Positions 46,947-55,615 of a DNA stretch of 64,000 nt are shown here, piece after piece (positions within the stretch are counted from its first letter, which is position 1; every line of letters starts with the position of its first letter). The position numbers were made by a program, and so were the translations under genes. The DNA lies in the NCBI RefSeq assembly GCF_000191885.1, contig NZ_AEWI01000022.1:62001-126000 (forward strand). Reading direction: 5' to 3'. Origin of the DNA: Anaerophaga thermohalophila DSM 12881 (GTDB lineage Bacteria; Bacteroidota; Bacteroidia; Bacteroidales; Marinilabiliaceae). Under the pieces are notes generated by a model that made no database searches, was not told where the DNA came from, and saw only the letters and a program-made list of their open reading frames with translations.

Positions 46947-47831
46947 ATGCAGCCAACAGTAAAAGAATTTGTCCAAAAAATACGTAAGGAACTTTCTGAT
47001 GTATATTCTCCACATGAGGCCTTTCAGTTGGCATGGCTTATTTTTGAGCATCTGTTTGGTTGGTCCAAGACAGAAATGATGCTTAATGATCACACAAAAT
47101 TAAACGATTCGGAACACTTATTCGTACAAAAGGCTCTTGAAAGATTAAAAAACCATGAACCTATACAATATATCCTGGGTGAAACGGAGTTTTTTGGCCT
47201 TCCTATAAAAGTAAATTCTTCTGTACTGGTTCCACGCCCCGAAACTGAGGAATTGGTCGAATGGATCATTCAAAGTGTCCCGCCGGGCAAACCTGTTGAT
47301 GTTTTGGATATTGGCACCGGAAGTGGCTGTATTGCCATTGCCCTTGCTAAAATGCTGCCAACGGCTGGTGTCCGGGCCTGGGATATTTCTCAGGAAGCAC
47401 TAAATACGGCTGCTGAGAATGCACATATAAACGAAGTGGACATCTGCTTCGAACAGAAGGATGTTTTGAATCTGTCGTCCTCTGACGTCAAACCTTTTGA
47501 TGTCATTGTTAGCAATCCTCCCTACGTGAGGGAGGCTGAAAAAGAATTGATGCCATCCAATGTTCTGAATTATGAACCTCATGTTGCTCTCTTTGTCAGC
47601 GATTCCGATCCGCTGCTCTTTTTCAGGGCCATCGCTGAATATGCTGAGGCGGCACTTAAAGAAAACGGGAAACTTTTTTTTGAAATAAATCGTGATTTTG
47701 GAGAGCCGGTTAAAAAACTTCTTGCCGGCTACGGCTTCAAAAACATTGAGTTACGCGAAGACCTGTCAGGAAATTGCAGGATGGTTAAAGCTGATAAACC
47801 GGTCCGGGGCAACCATGAAGGCTCTGACTGA
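46947..47831 (+). CDS. prmC: Peptide chain release factor N5-glutamine methyltransferase
   Basis: 294 residues from the ATG at 46947 (MQPTVKEF); the frame opens 93 bases earlier. PrmC features: helical N-terminal domain (LIFEHLFGWSKTEMML), FFGLPIKVNSSVLVPRPETEELVEW, the AdoMet loop VLDIGTGSGCIAIALA, and the catalytic NPPYV (VSNPPYVREAEK). It methylates the GGQ glutamine of release factors RF1/RF2. The 3' end overlaps the convergent gene at 47766 by 66 bases. Confidence 0.95.
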   Translation: MQPTVKEFVQKIRKELSDVYSPHEAFQLAWLIFEHLFGWSKTEMMLNDHTKLNDSEHLFVQKALERLKNHEPIQYILGETEFFGLPIKVNSSVLVPRPETEELVEWIIQSVPPGKPVDVLDIGTGSGCIAIALAKMLPTAGVRAWDISQEALNTAAENAHINEVDICFEQKDVLNLSSSDVKPFDVIVSNPPYVREAEKELMPSNVLNYEPHVALFVSDSDPLLFFRAIAEYAEAALKENGKLFFEINRDFGEPVKKLLAGYGFKNIELREDLSGNCRMVKADKPVRGNHEGSD

Positions 47832-48386
47832 AGCTGCTATTTCCGGCATAAACTCCGAAAATTGTTGTTGAAGCTCGTCATAATGTGATTGAAGCTGTTT
47901 CAGGGCAAATGATGTTTTATCGGGAAGAGACGAGTTGGCCGACATAATGTTCAGTGTTTTTTCGACTCCTTCGATGTGTTGATAATTCTCCATTCTACGG
48001 CTTTTGATTAAAAACGGAAGAAATTGCTTGACTTTTGATGGCAAACTAAAATAATGCTGCATTAAAATCCGGTGCGTCTTCATTACAAAGCTGTGCAGAT
48101 CAATTTCTGAATACTCCTTCCAGTTGGCGGCCAGAAAATGGTCGTAAATTATATCACAAACCACGCCGGCATAACGTCTGTATCCGTCTTTGAAAACCGA
48201 GGTGCTTTGCTGAAACACAGGGTGATTATCGGTAAAGGAATCGATGTGCCTGTGTAGGAGAATCCCTGTCTGCATGGTACCCGAGTATCGGGTAAAGCTT
48301 CGGCCCTTTACATAGTCGCCAATGAAATTTCCCACGAGCAGCTTCTCGTCATCACCTGATAAATAGAGATGTGCCAGATAATTCAT
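47766..48386 (-). CDS. Acyl-carrier-protein phosphodiesterase-like protein (AcpH/DUF479)
   Basis: 206 residues from the ATG at 48386 (MNYLAHLYLS), the classic beginning of the family; an upstream ATG adds five residues. NYLAHLYLSGDDEKLLVGNFIGDYVKG, QTGILLHRHIDSFTD and YDHFLAANW are conserved motifs with the metal-binding His/Asp. By homology to E. coli AcpH it would remove phosphopantetheine from ACP, although this role is uncertain outside Proteobacteria. Confidence 0.85.
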   Translation of the reverse strand: MNYLAHLYLSGDDEKLLVGNFIGDYVKGRSFTRYSGTMQTGILLHRHIDSFTDNHPVFQQSTSVFKDGYRRYAGVVCDIIYDHFLAANWKEYSEIDLHSFVMKTHRILMQHYFSLPSKVKQFLPFLIKSRRMENYQHIEGVEKTLNIMSANSSLPDKTSFALKQLQSHYDELQQQFSEFMPEIAASVRAFMVAPDRFISFNHPAIS

Positions 48387-48432
48387 GCTGTTCCTTTCCA
48401 ATAACGAACATCCGTCTGGATTGGTATGTTCA

Positions 48433-49413
48433 TTAGATTGAAAGAATATTTGTTAACTCCAGCAATTGAGGATTCAGCGCCTTCTTATTCTTCACTGCCT
48501 GACTAAACGGCGTGTGAATGATATCTTTATTGGAAAGACCAATCATAACACCTCTATTTCCGGTCAGTAGCGCTTCAACAGCTGATACCCCAAGCCGGCT
48601 GGCGATTACCCGGTCGAAAGCCGAAGGAGAGCCACCTCGCTGGATATGTCCTAAAATAGTTACTCTGACATCGTATTCGGGATGAGTCTTCACTACCTGT
48701 TCTGCGGTTTTGATGGCTCCTCCTATTTCGTCTCCCTCAGCAACCAGTACAATGCTGCTGGTCTTTGATTTCTTAAAGCCGTTTTCCAGAAAATGGTTCA
48801 ATTGGGCATAGTCTGTTTTTATTTCGGGTACCAATATGCCTTCTGCTCCGGAAGCAATACCACTTCGCAATGCCAGAAATCCGGCATCGCGTCCCATGAC
48901 TTCAATAAAGAACAGACGGTTGTGGGCAGTGGCAGTGTCCCGGATTTTATCTACTGCCTCTACCACGGTATTTAAAGCGGTATCGTAACCAATGGTATAA
49001 TCGGTTCCGTAAAGATCGTTGTCGATGGTGCCGGGAATACCAACAACAGGAAAATCAAATTCCTCGCCGAAAATTCGCGCGCCTGTGAATGTCCCATCGC
49101 CACCGATAACAACCAGCGCATCAATTCCCCTGTTACGGAGGTTTTCAAAAGCTTTCTTTCGACCCTCAGCCGTTTTGAACTCCATGCTGCGGGCTGTTTT
49201 TAAAATAGTTCCCCCGGTTTGAATGATATTACTCACCGACTTTGATTGCATTTCTTCTATGTCATCGTCAATCATTCCCTGGTATCCGCGTCTGATTCCG
49301 AAAATTCTTAGATTGTGATAAATGCATCCCCGGACTACTGCCCGGATGGCGGCATTCATCCCGGAAGCATCTCCTCCCGATGTAAGTAAACCTACACTTT
49401 TTATGGTGCTCAT
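48433..49413 (-). CDS. pfkA: ATP-dependent 6-phosphofructokinase
   Basis: 326 residues. The nucleotide loop [21 protein letters not shown], the GGDGTFTGA motif, the catalytic [20 protein letters not shown] and the effector-region [14 protein letters not shown] are all present. The sequence GGDG with the following Thr suggests ATP rather than PPi use. It commits glucose and mannose carbon to glycolysis, which fits the sugar phosphates made by the mannan pathway. Confidence 0.96.
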   Translation of the reverse strand: MSTIKSVGLLTSGGDASGMNAAIRAVVRGCIYHNLRIFGIRRGYQGMIDDDIEEMQSKSVSNIIQTGGTILKTARSMEFKTAEGRKKAFENLRNRGIDALVVIGGDGTFTGARIFGEEFDFPVVGIPGTIDNDLYGTDYTIGYDTALNTVVEAVDKIRDTATAHNRLFFIEVMGRDAGFLALRSGIASGAEGILVPEIKTDYAQLNHFLENGFKKSKTSSIVLVAEGDEIGGAIKTAEQVVKTHPEYDVRVTILGHIQRGGSPSAFDRVIASRLGVSAVEALLTGNRGVMIGLSNKDIIHTPFSQAVKNKKALNPQLLELTNILSI

Positions 49414-49440
49414 ATTTTTTATTTTTTTAAAATATTCTAA

Positions 49441-49459
49441 TGAGTGCAGTATAAAAAGC
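49441..49459 (+). repeat. Terminal MITE fragment
   Basis: TGAGTGCAGTATAAAAAGC, identical to the left end of the full copies, then sequence diverges into an unrelated inverted repeat. Confidence 0.65.
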
Positions 49460-49462
49460 CTT

Positions 49463-49529
49463 CAAACTGCTGATTTTTACCATTTTTACCCCTGACCCCT
49501 AAAGGGAACTGCTAAAAATCAGCAGTTTG
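49463..49529. repeat. Inverted repeat / possible terminator at the ispH 3' end
   Basis: A perfect 16-bp inverted repeat, CAAACTGCTGATTTTT (49463-49478) and its complement (49514-49529). The right arm and the following TCCCCTTTAGGGGATTTAGG run into the last codons of ispH. The Bacteroidota-wide CCCCTAAA-type repeat is a likely source. Confidence 0.75.
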
Positions 49530-50470
49530 AAAAAGTCCCCTTTAGGGGATTTAGGGGTCAAAAGTCTTTTTAGTACTGTAATCATTCTGATTTTTTCAGC
49601 CACTTTTTCCATCAGCCACAGGGGCGTTGAAGTGGCTCCACAAACACCGGTACTTTTGGGCCTTGCTGTAAACCAAAGGGGTTGCAGGTCGTCGGGACTG
49701 CTGATAAAATGGGTTTGCGGATTCACTGAAAAACAGGCTTCATAGAGTGCCTGGGCATTACTGCTTTTTACCCCGCCAACAAAGATTACCACATCGTGCT
49801 TCGATGCGAAATCCCGAAGATGAGGCGTTCGGTTCGAAACCTGCCGGCAAATGGTGTCATGAATCCGGACTTCCACTCCGGGCATGGCATGTCTTTTTAA
49901 AGCATCTGCTATATTGTTGAATATTACGGGGTTTTTTGTGGTTTGTGAAAACAAGATTACCGGCCGGGCGGGGTCTATCAGACGAACATCTTCTTCTTTT
50001 TCCAGGATGATGGCTTCATGGTTGGTCTGCCCCGAAAGCCCCTTAACTTCGGCATGACCTATTTTACCGAAAATGGCAACTTGTCCGCGCTTTTCCTGCA
50101 TCTCTTCCCATGCAGCCTGAACTTTCTTTTGAAGCCGAAGCACTACAGGACAAGTGGCATCAATCAATTTAAGGTTCTTCTCTTTTACGGTTTTGTATGA
50201 TTCGGGCGGTTCTCCATGGGCCCGGAAAAAGACGGTGCCATCTTCCAATTGTTCCAAGTCATGGTGATTAATGGTTTTCATTCCCTTTTTTTGCAGCCGT
50301 TCCACTTCCATGTCATTGTGAACTATGTCTCCCAGTGAAAATATGGTTTCGTTTTTTTCAAGTTTCTCTTCAGCCTTGCTGATAGCGCGTACCACTCCAA
50401 AGCAGAAACCCGACTGATCGTCGATTTCCACATGTAAAGTCTGCCTGTTTTTGTTGTCAGAAGGACTCAT
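49499..50470 (-). CDS. ispH: 4-hydroxy-3-methylbut-2-enyl diphosphate reductase
   Basis: 323 residues. Fe-S cysteines are visible in GFCFGVVRAISKAEE, DATCPVVLRLQ and GVCGATSTPLWLMEKVAE. It makes IPP and DMAPP in the last step of the MEP pathway. The core ends near MITVLKRL; the final ~19 residues (TPKSPKGDFFKLLIFSSSL) are translated from a repeat and are not part of the family. Start overlaps the cmk stop region by four bases, so cmk and ispH form an operon, cmk first. Confidence 0.95.
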   Translation of the reverse strand: MSPSDNKNRQTLHVEIDDQSGFCFGVVRAISKAEEKLEKNETIFSLGDIVHNDMEVERLQKKGMKTINHHDLEQLEDGTVFFRAHGEPPESYKTVKEKNLKLIDATCPVVLRLQKKVQAAWEEMQEKRGQVAIFGKIGHAEVKGLSGQTNHEAIILEKEEDVRLIDPARPVILFSQTTKNPVIFNNIADALKRHAMPGVEVRIHDTICRQVSNRTPHLRDFASKHDVVIFVGGVKSSNAQALYEACFSVNPQTHFISSPDDLQPLWFTARPKSTGVCGATSTPLWLMEKVAEKIRMITVLKRLLTPKSPKGDFFKLLIFSSSL

Positions 50471-51177
50471 TTATCAAAGTGTATCCCTTTTTCGGCAAGC
50501 TTGTCCAGTATCCAGTCAAGTTGCTCTGTTCTGGTCATGTTACTGTTATCAAGCACAATTGCATCAGGGGCCTTTTTCAACGGGCTTTCTGAGCGTGTGC
50601 TGTCTATTTCATCCCTTTCTTTCACGTTTTTCAGAATTTCATCAAAAGAGGGACTTTCTCCTTTGGCAACCATTTCGTCGTAACGCCGACGGGCTCTGAC
50701 TTCCGGAGAGGCGGTCATGAATATTTTCAGATCGGCATCGGGAAAAACAACCGTGCCGATATCACGTCCGTCAAGAACGACACCTCCTTTTTCACCCATC
50801 AGTCGCTGAAGTTCGACCAGGCGTTTTCGAACGAAACCTAATGCACTAACCTGGCTCACATTGTTACTTACTTCCAGACTTCGTATCGCATCTTCAACAT
50901 TTTCACCGTTGAGGAAAGTTTCGCTTTTCCCTTTGCTGAGGTTTGACCGGAAACGTATGTCAATGTCTTCAATTACTTTTTTCAGAGCTTTCTCATCTAT
51001 TTTACGGTCCTTAATGATGTTGTTTTTCAGCGCAAACAGGGTGACGGCCCGGTACATGGCACCTGTGTCGATATAAGCGATGTTGAGGACCTTTGCTAAA
51101 TCACGTGCAACAGTGCTTTTCCCGCACGATGAATGTCCGTCAATGGCAATAATTATGGAATCAATATCTTTTTGCAT
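50467..51177 (-). CDS. cmk: Cytidylate kinase
   Basis: 236 residues from the ATG at 51177; an ATG nine bases upstream is possible. P-loop IIAIDGHSSCGKSTVARDLA, YIDTGAMYRAVTLFALK, the NMP-binding insert, GRDIGTVVFPDADLKIFMTASPEVRARRR and RDEIDSTRSESPLKKAPDAIVLDNS. It phosphorylates CMP/dCMP. Translationally coupled (4-base overlap) to ispH downstream. Confidence 0.95.
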   Translation of the reverse strand: MQKDIDSIIIAIDGHSSCGKSTVARDLAKVLNIAYIDTGAMYRAVTLFALKNNIIKDRKIDEKALKKVIEDIDIRFRSNLSKGKSETFLNGENVEDAIRSLEVSNNVSQVSALGFVRKRLVELQRLMGEKGGVVLDGRDIGTVVFPDADLKIFMTASPEVRARRRYDEMVAKGESPSFDEILKNVKERDEIDSTRSESPLKKAPDAIVLDNSNMTRTEQLDWILDKLAEKGIHFDK

Positions 51178-51223
51178 AGTTGACAAAGATAATGAAACGT
51201 TCTTTTATCCATATTTTCCCGGC

Positions 51224-52252
51224 CTAAAAAGCGGAAATATTGGTGGTGATGGAAAAATAATTGGACGAGGAAGACAGGTGGTACCTGGCAGAACTGTAAG
51301 CAAAGTGGAATTTATAAATGCGAAATCCAAATCCCCAGGAATATCCCACGGTTGATATTTTTGAATCGACTTTAAGCTCCTGCCGCCTTCGGGGGTTCAA
51401 TCCTCCGGCAACATAGAAATTATCCGAAGGCACAAATTCCACCCCCAAAACCAGATGTCTTAAAACCAGGTCGCCAAAACCGGCATCAGCACTTTCGGGC
51501 TGTGGGACAGTAATGCCATATTCGTTATCAGGAATCTCATAATCCAATGACCCGGATAAAAGGTCGCGGGCGGTCAACGAGAACCGGAATGGCGCATGTT
51601 CCAGTTTCAGAGAGGCTCCAATTTGAAGGTCGGGTTGCAGTGTTTCTGCTGAACTTTCACTGTAAGAACTGATTTGACGTCCGGCATTTCGTAATAAAAG
51701 ACCGGCATGGAATCTTTCGTTATGGCTACGATAATGAAGCCCGGCATCAATTGCAATTCCCCACGAATGATAGGTTTCTATAGAACTGAAGACAGGTTTG
51801 AATGCGATACCGGCAGACAGAAGCGGTGATAATTTTTTTGAATAACCGAGGAAAACAACCGTTTCGGCAGCACTGAATGTTCCGCTGATCTCACCGTTTT
51901 GGTCGGCCATGATCATATTTCCGTATCCCAGGTGATTCAGACCGCCAAAAAAAGTGCCTGTTTTGGGCACGTGCCATGCAAATCCGGCATAACCATAATT
52001 AATGTCAGCAATATAAGGAGAAAATCCGATGGTGGCATTTTTATGAAACGAAGAATCGGCCATGGCCGGATTAAACAAAGCCGTGCCCGGATCATTGTCG
52101 TAAAGCGCTGCCTGATGGCCGCCCAGGGCATTCATCCTGGCCGACGGGGTGAGATTCAGAATGCTGAACAGGGCCTCGCCCCCCTGCTGGGCAAAAACTG
52201 ATAAAGGCATCAGTAAAATAAAACAAATATAGATAACTCTTCTAACTCGCAT
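51224..52252 (-). CDS. porQ: Type IX secretion system protein PorQ
   Basis: 342 residues with signal peptide ending FAQ. The N-terminal pattern GGEALFSILNLTPSARMNALGGHQAALYDNDPGTALFNPAMAD and YGNMIMADQNGEISGTFSAAE are typical of PorQ, a PorV-like outer-membrane barrel of the T9SS. It ends with the barrel strand SSSSNYFSITTNISAF. It points to a type IX secretion system elsewhere in the genome; no cargo with a recognisable T9SS tail is in the window. Confidence 0.9.
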   Translation of the reverse strand: MRVRRVIYICFILLMPLSVFAQQGGEALFSILNLTPSARMNALGGHQAALYDNDPGTALFNPAMADSSFHKNATIGFSPYIADINYGYAGFAWHVPKTGTFFGGLNHLGYGNMIMADQNGEISGTFSAAETVVFLGYSKKLSPLLSAGIAFKPVFSSIETYHSWGIAIDAGLHYRSHNERFHAGLLLRNAGRQISSYSESSAETLQPDLQIGASLKLEHAPFRFSLTARDLLSGSLDYEIPDNEYGITVPQPESADAGFGDLVLRHLVLGVEFVPSDNFYVAGGLNPRRRQELKVDSKISTVGYSWGFGFRIYKFHFAYSSARYHLSSSSNYFSITTNISAF

Positions 52253-52466
52253 CGCACGGTTTAATGTGATATTTTAAACGTTCAGGTCTTTGGTTTTATT
52301 GCCGGCAAAGTTAGTATAAAACGGTGAATGGAAGGTGTTTTATGAAGGAGTCTTAATGCAAGTCCGTTAAAATAAAGCTAAATAAAGGTTTCTGATATTA
52401 TAAGGCATTTATTTAGAGAGAGTTACACCCTGTTTTTTAGGTCTTTCAAATATTAGTATCTGTCTA

Positions 52467-52830
52467 TAACCTGTCAGGTTACCATTTTGGCAGGGAGCGT
52501 ATCGGTCTTGGTTTTCGCTCTTACGCCTTTACGACAGTTTCGGAATGTTCAAATGTTTTAGCCATGCTCACGCATCCATGCCCTTAATCGGTCTAAGACC
52601 CCGATGACAGTCCGCCTTGCGGTTTCGTGGCACGCCGTGGGATACGAAATCCCTGCGATTGGTACACTTCTCCCGGGAGCTTCAACCGATAATGGTTCAC
52701 CCTGTGAAAATTATATTTAACAGGGCAAGCCATACATCCGTTGTCCCGGTAGGATACTATTGGAAGAACAATAGGTTTTATCAGGGCCATTGCCCTGTAA
52801 AACAATTATATAGAGCGACTTGGTGTCGCA
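52467..52830 (-). ncRNA. Hairpin-dense structured region (candidate structured RNA or its remnant)
   Basis: No credible ORF. About ten short perfect hairpins follow one another, e.g. GCGAC/GTCGC (52815-52829), CAGGGC/GCCCTG (52782-52797), CTATTG/CAATAG (52757-52774), GGGAT/ATCCC (52639-52653), CCGC/GCGG (52612-52622), GGTC/GACC (52590-52600), ATGC/GCAT with a GTGA loop on the minus strand (52564-52575), GAGCG/CGCTC (52495-52520), TAACCT/AGGTTA (52467-52481). GC content is visibly above the surroundings. Possibly group II intron domain I or an IscB-type omega RNA; strand is a guess. Confidence 0.4.
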
Positions 52831-52953
52831 ACAACAGTAAATTGTATGTTTAGCTGTGGTTTTCGGGGCGATATCCAGTTCACATACACACCGAAATGAG
52901 GCGGGTAGGGAAGATGAAACTACCACTGCACCCACAGTTAAATATACAAAATG

Positions 52954-53123
52954 TTAACGCCTGGCTTTATTTTTAATCATGCTTTCAATCAGCAAAATAA
53001 AATCACTAACTGGCTCGAAATAAGGAATTACTTTGTCTTTATCGAAATCGAATAAATCATCGTAGTCTCCTTTTTGTCTCCATGTGAACAATTGAGAATA
53101 CATTTTTCCATATTTTGAATCAT
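52954..53123 (-). pseudogene. C-terminal remnant of a HEPN-domain protein
   Basis: The minus strand ending at the IS boundary reads NDSKYGKMYSQLFTWRQKGD, then DFDKDKVIPYFEPVSDFILLIESMI and a stop, a typical HEPN C-terminus (toxin of HEPN/MNT-type pairs). The N-terminal part should lie beyond the IS element, but the flank at 54523 encodes nothing similar, so it was lost. No antitoxin partner was seen. Confidence 0.6.
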
Positions 53124-54522
53124 TGTTGTCCGGTAAACCCGGAATTTTATTTATTTTCTATTTTAACTCATTGACAATGAGATTTCATATTTTCATTTTT
53201 CAAAAGTAAGCCCCCTCCCAATCTGGGAATAAAGAATTTTGATATTTCAATTTATTTTCCTTTATAACCTCCCTCCAGCTTCCTTCGGGGTCTTCTATGA
53301 AATAATAAATGTTGATATAATTCATCAATTGCTGCCTGACAACAGATACCAGGTTTGAGAATGCCCATTTGCGTTTAATTTTGCCTTTCACAAGGGTTAT
53401 CAGCAGGTTGGCCAGCATGGCTGTCCATATTTGTATTTCAATAGCGTTCTCGTTATCGCCAAGAAAATACTTTAATGGAAAGTTTTGCTTTAGTTGTTTA
53501 AACAGTAATTCAATCTGCCAACGTTTCTTGTAAATCAGTGCAATTTTTTCGGCTGACAGTTCAAAATTGTTGGATATGAACTCAAACAAGCGGTTATTTT
53601 CGCTGTCCCAGTATGCAATCCGTCTTGCACGGTGCTGATTTTGGTTGTTACTACCATATAACAAAACAATCTCTTCGTCTTTAAGGACACCAGAATCCGC
53701 ATTGTCAGGAATATCAAATTCTTTCCTTGCCTGATAAATGGCATTATCTTTTAACCGTGTCACATACCAAATATTGCTTTGGGTGAATGCTTCGTAGGTA
53801 GCGTAATCAACATATCCTTTGTCGAAGGTAATTATTGAACCTGCTTCCAGGTTGAAAACCTCTTTTAAAAACATGTGGTCATGCCGGGCTGCTTCGCTGT
53901 AACGGATAAGGCAGGGTACGTTTTCGCTCGATTTTATTATGGTATGAGCCTTTATCCCCCCTTTTTTCTTCCCTTGTTTTGGGTTGCGCCCCACCCCGCG
54001 AAGAATGTCTTTAAACAAGCTGATAGTTGTTGAATCCATAATGTAGAGACGCTTCAGGTCGGCATCGCTCAACCGGCTGTCCGTTAAACGGGAGGCATGT
54101 TTTCTGTAAACACTCATATAAATATCTTCGAAAACCTTGCTGCTCCGTCTTTGGTTAGCTTCAGAAAAAGTACTCCGCCTAACCAAATACGATAATCCCG
54201 GATGTGAAAGTTTATGGGCGTTAGCCAATAAACCCAGAATGGCCTCACGGATAGAATGATAACCTTCTAATGCCACGAAAAGCATAACTACAATATGATT
54301 ATATGTGGTAAACTTTTTCACATAACGTTCAGCATCATGCTTTTTTGCTATCTTCTTTATCTCACTCTTGTCAATGAACTTTATTAACTGATTAAATATC
54401 GGCTGTCCGCTAAAATTTTTATTTTTACCCATGTCTAATTTTTTTGTGGCGTAACTCAAAAATAGACATACCGGGTTAGATTTTCAAAATCTGGCCCGGT
54501 TTTAAATTTTTACCGGACAACA
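53124..54522 (-). mobile_element. IS4-family insertion sequence
   Basis: Ends are inverted repeats TGTTGTCCGGTAAA (53124) and its complement ending at 54522. They enclose one transposase gene on the minus strand. I see no target duplication: the flanks are ...TGAATCAT and GTGGATTA.... Together with the truncated genes on both sides, this suggests flank deletion or an insertion into already decayed DNA. Confidence 0.85.
53200..54432 (-). CDS. IS4-family transposase (DDE, DUF4372-type N-terminus)
   Basis: 410 residues from the ATG at 54432; the frame's first ATG adds nine. N-terminal MGKNKNFSGQPIFNQLIKFI is the DUF4372-like segment. The DDE residues lie in YIMDSTTISLF, SIITFDKGYVDY and the IS4 signature YKKRWQIELLFKQLK, which fits Y-(2)-R-(3)-E-(6)-K. 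No frameshift is apparent, so the element may be active. Confidence 0.93.
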   Translation of the reverse strand: MGKNKNFSGQPIFNQLIKFIDKSEIKKIAKKHDAERYVKKFTTYNHIVVMLFVALEGYHSIREAILGLLANAHKLSHPGLSYLVRRSTFSEANQRRSSKVFEDIYMSVYRKHASRLTDSRLSDADLKRLYIMDSTTISLFKDILRGVGRNPKQGKKKGGIKAHTIIKSSENVPCLIRYSEAARHDHMFLKEVFNLEAGSIITFDKGYVDYATYEAFTQSNIWYVTRLKDNAIYQARKEFDIPDNADSGVLKDEEIVLLYGSNNQNQHRARRIAYWDSENNRLFEFISNNFELSAEKIALIYKKRWQIELLFKQLKQNFPLKYFLGDNENAIEIQIWTAMLANLLITLVKGKIKRKWAFSNLVSVVRQQLMNYINIYYFIEDPEGSWREVIKENKLKYQNSLFPDWEGAYF

Positions 54523-54587
54523 GTGGATTATTATAAAAAATTGGTTTGTTCCAGTCCTTTTCTTTAAGACGTACAATTCATCAAAAA

Positions 54588-54725
54588 TTAGAACATAAAT
54601 CTCAAACCAACAATCAACCGGGTGCCGTTTGTTATTCCTCCGGTTCGTGAAGAGCTAACAGCTGTTTGGTACAATCCCTCAAATTTCACATGTGGCGAAA
54701 CTAATAAAATGTTGATGCAACCGGG
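54588..54725 (-). pseudogene. C-terminal remnant of an outer-membrane beta-barrel protein
   Basis: The minus strand reads INILLVSPHVKFEGLYQTAV, then RTGGITNGTRLIVGLRFMF and a stop, alternating residues typical of the last strands of a barrel protein. It begins directly after the stop of the zinc-ribbon gene in the same frame and has no start of its own. Confidence 0.45.
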
Positions 54726-54734
54726 TTGCAAAGT

Positions 54735-54899
54735 TTATTTGTCGCAATTGGCACATACTCCTTTCACCACCAAAACGGTATGACAATTCTCACATTCATA
54801 AAAAAACTGACATACATCTTCCGGCATGGTTTCTTCTTTTCTAAACCCGCAATCAGGGCAGGTTATTACACTTTTAGTGATGATGGCGCCCATGTTCAT
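54735..54899 (-). CDS. Zinc-ribbon-like small protein
   Basis: 54 residues: VITCPDCGFRKEETMPEDVCQ, then FYECENCHTVL and VCANCDK. Three CxxC pairs plus a single Cys indicate a metal-binding mini-protein; similar small proteins of the ITCPxCGxxKxExMPxDxCxxFYECxxC type occur beside metal exporters. Its ATG (54899, or 54893) lies inside the 3' end of the cation-efflux gene, 26 bases of overlap in another frame, so it is translationally coupled. Role probably in metal or mercury handling; not established. Confidence 0.75.
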   Translation of the reverse strand: MNMGAIITKSVITCPDCGFRKEETMPEDVCQFFYECENCHTVLVVKGVCANCDK

Positions 54900-55533
54900 T
54901 GTTGTTTTGGTTTATATCCAGTAAAACCTTTCCCGAATCCTTCAATAATCCAATCGACCATTTGATAATCACAAATGAGCTGATTAATGCAGCAATGGTA
55001 TCAATAAACGGAATATCCCAAATCATTGCTGCGGTCAATCCCAGGATTGCAGATACACTGGTTAATGCATCCGCAATAACATGCAAATAGGCCGCCCTGA
55101 TATTATGGTCGGAATGTTCATGCTTATGATGCAGTATGAAGGCGCTGGCAATATTTACCAGTAAACCAATAATGGCGACAAGTATTGCTTCTTTATAAAC
55201 AATGTCCACCGGATTGTAAAAGCGTTGGATTGCCTCTACTATAATAACAACTGCAAAAATAAGCAGCATCAAACCACTGCTGTATCCCGAAAGAGAAAGT
55301 ATTTTGTCTGAATTGCCCGTAAACTTTTCGCTTTTTGAAACCTTTCGTACTATTATGTAAGCCACCCAGCTTAACCCAATAGCAAGCACATGTGACCCCA
55401 TGTGTATGCCATCGGCCAGTAAAGCCATTGATTTTGTGGTCAATCCAAATATTATTTCCACAACCATGGTAACGGCAGTTAAAAGAACTACCCACATGGT
55501 TTTATTTTCGTAATTATGTTTAAATTCTGACAT
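54874..55533 (-). CDS. CDF-family cation efflux protein (DmeF-like)
   Basis: 219 residues from the ATG at 55533 (MSEFKHNYENKTMW). Six hydrophobic helices; LTTKSMALLADGIHMGSHVLAIGLSWVAY is the first metal-site helix pair, AAYLHVIADALTSVSAILGL the second (HxxxD). A His-rich loop HHKHEHSDHN and a His-rich tail (HGRHHH) suit Co/Ni/Zn handling. It lacks the usual long cytoplasmic C-terminal domain. It exports divalent metals from the cytoplasm by proton antiport. Confidence 0.88.
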   Translation of the reverse strand: MSEFKHNYENKTMWVVLLTAVTMVVEIIFGLTTKSMALLADGIHMGSHVLAIGLSWVAYIIVRKVSKSEKFTGNSDKILSLSGYSSGLMLLIFAVVIIVEAIQRFYNPVDIVYKEAILVAIIGLLVNIASAFILHHKHEHSDHNIRAAYLHVIADALTSVSAILGLTAAMIWDIPFIDTIAALISSFVIIKWSIGLLKDSGKVLLDINQNNNEHGRHHH

Positions 55534-55615
55534 GTGTAAAATCATTAATGATTAGCGAATTCAAATCTAAACACAAACGTCTATAAAAAGTAGTCATGAT
55601 TACTTCATTTCATTA

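Noticed and set aside
52593-52853. Short overlapping ORFs (about 70-78 residues) on both strands in the hairpin-rich block
   Set aside because: They follow from the palindromic content, have no ribosome-binding site and no recognisable domain.
53124-54522. The IS4 element as the source of the MITE family
   Set aside because: Its inverted repeats (TGTTGTCCGGTAAA) share nothing with the MITE ends (TGAG...), and it shows no 4-bp duplication.
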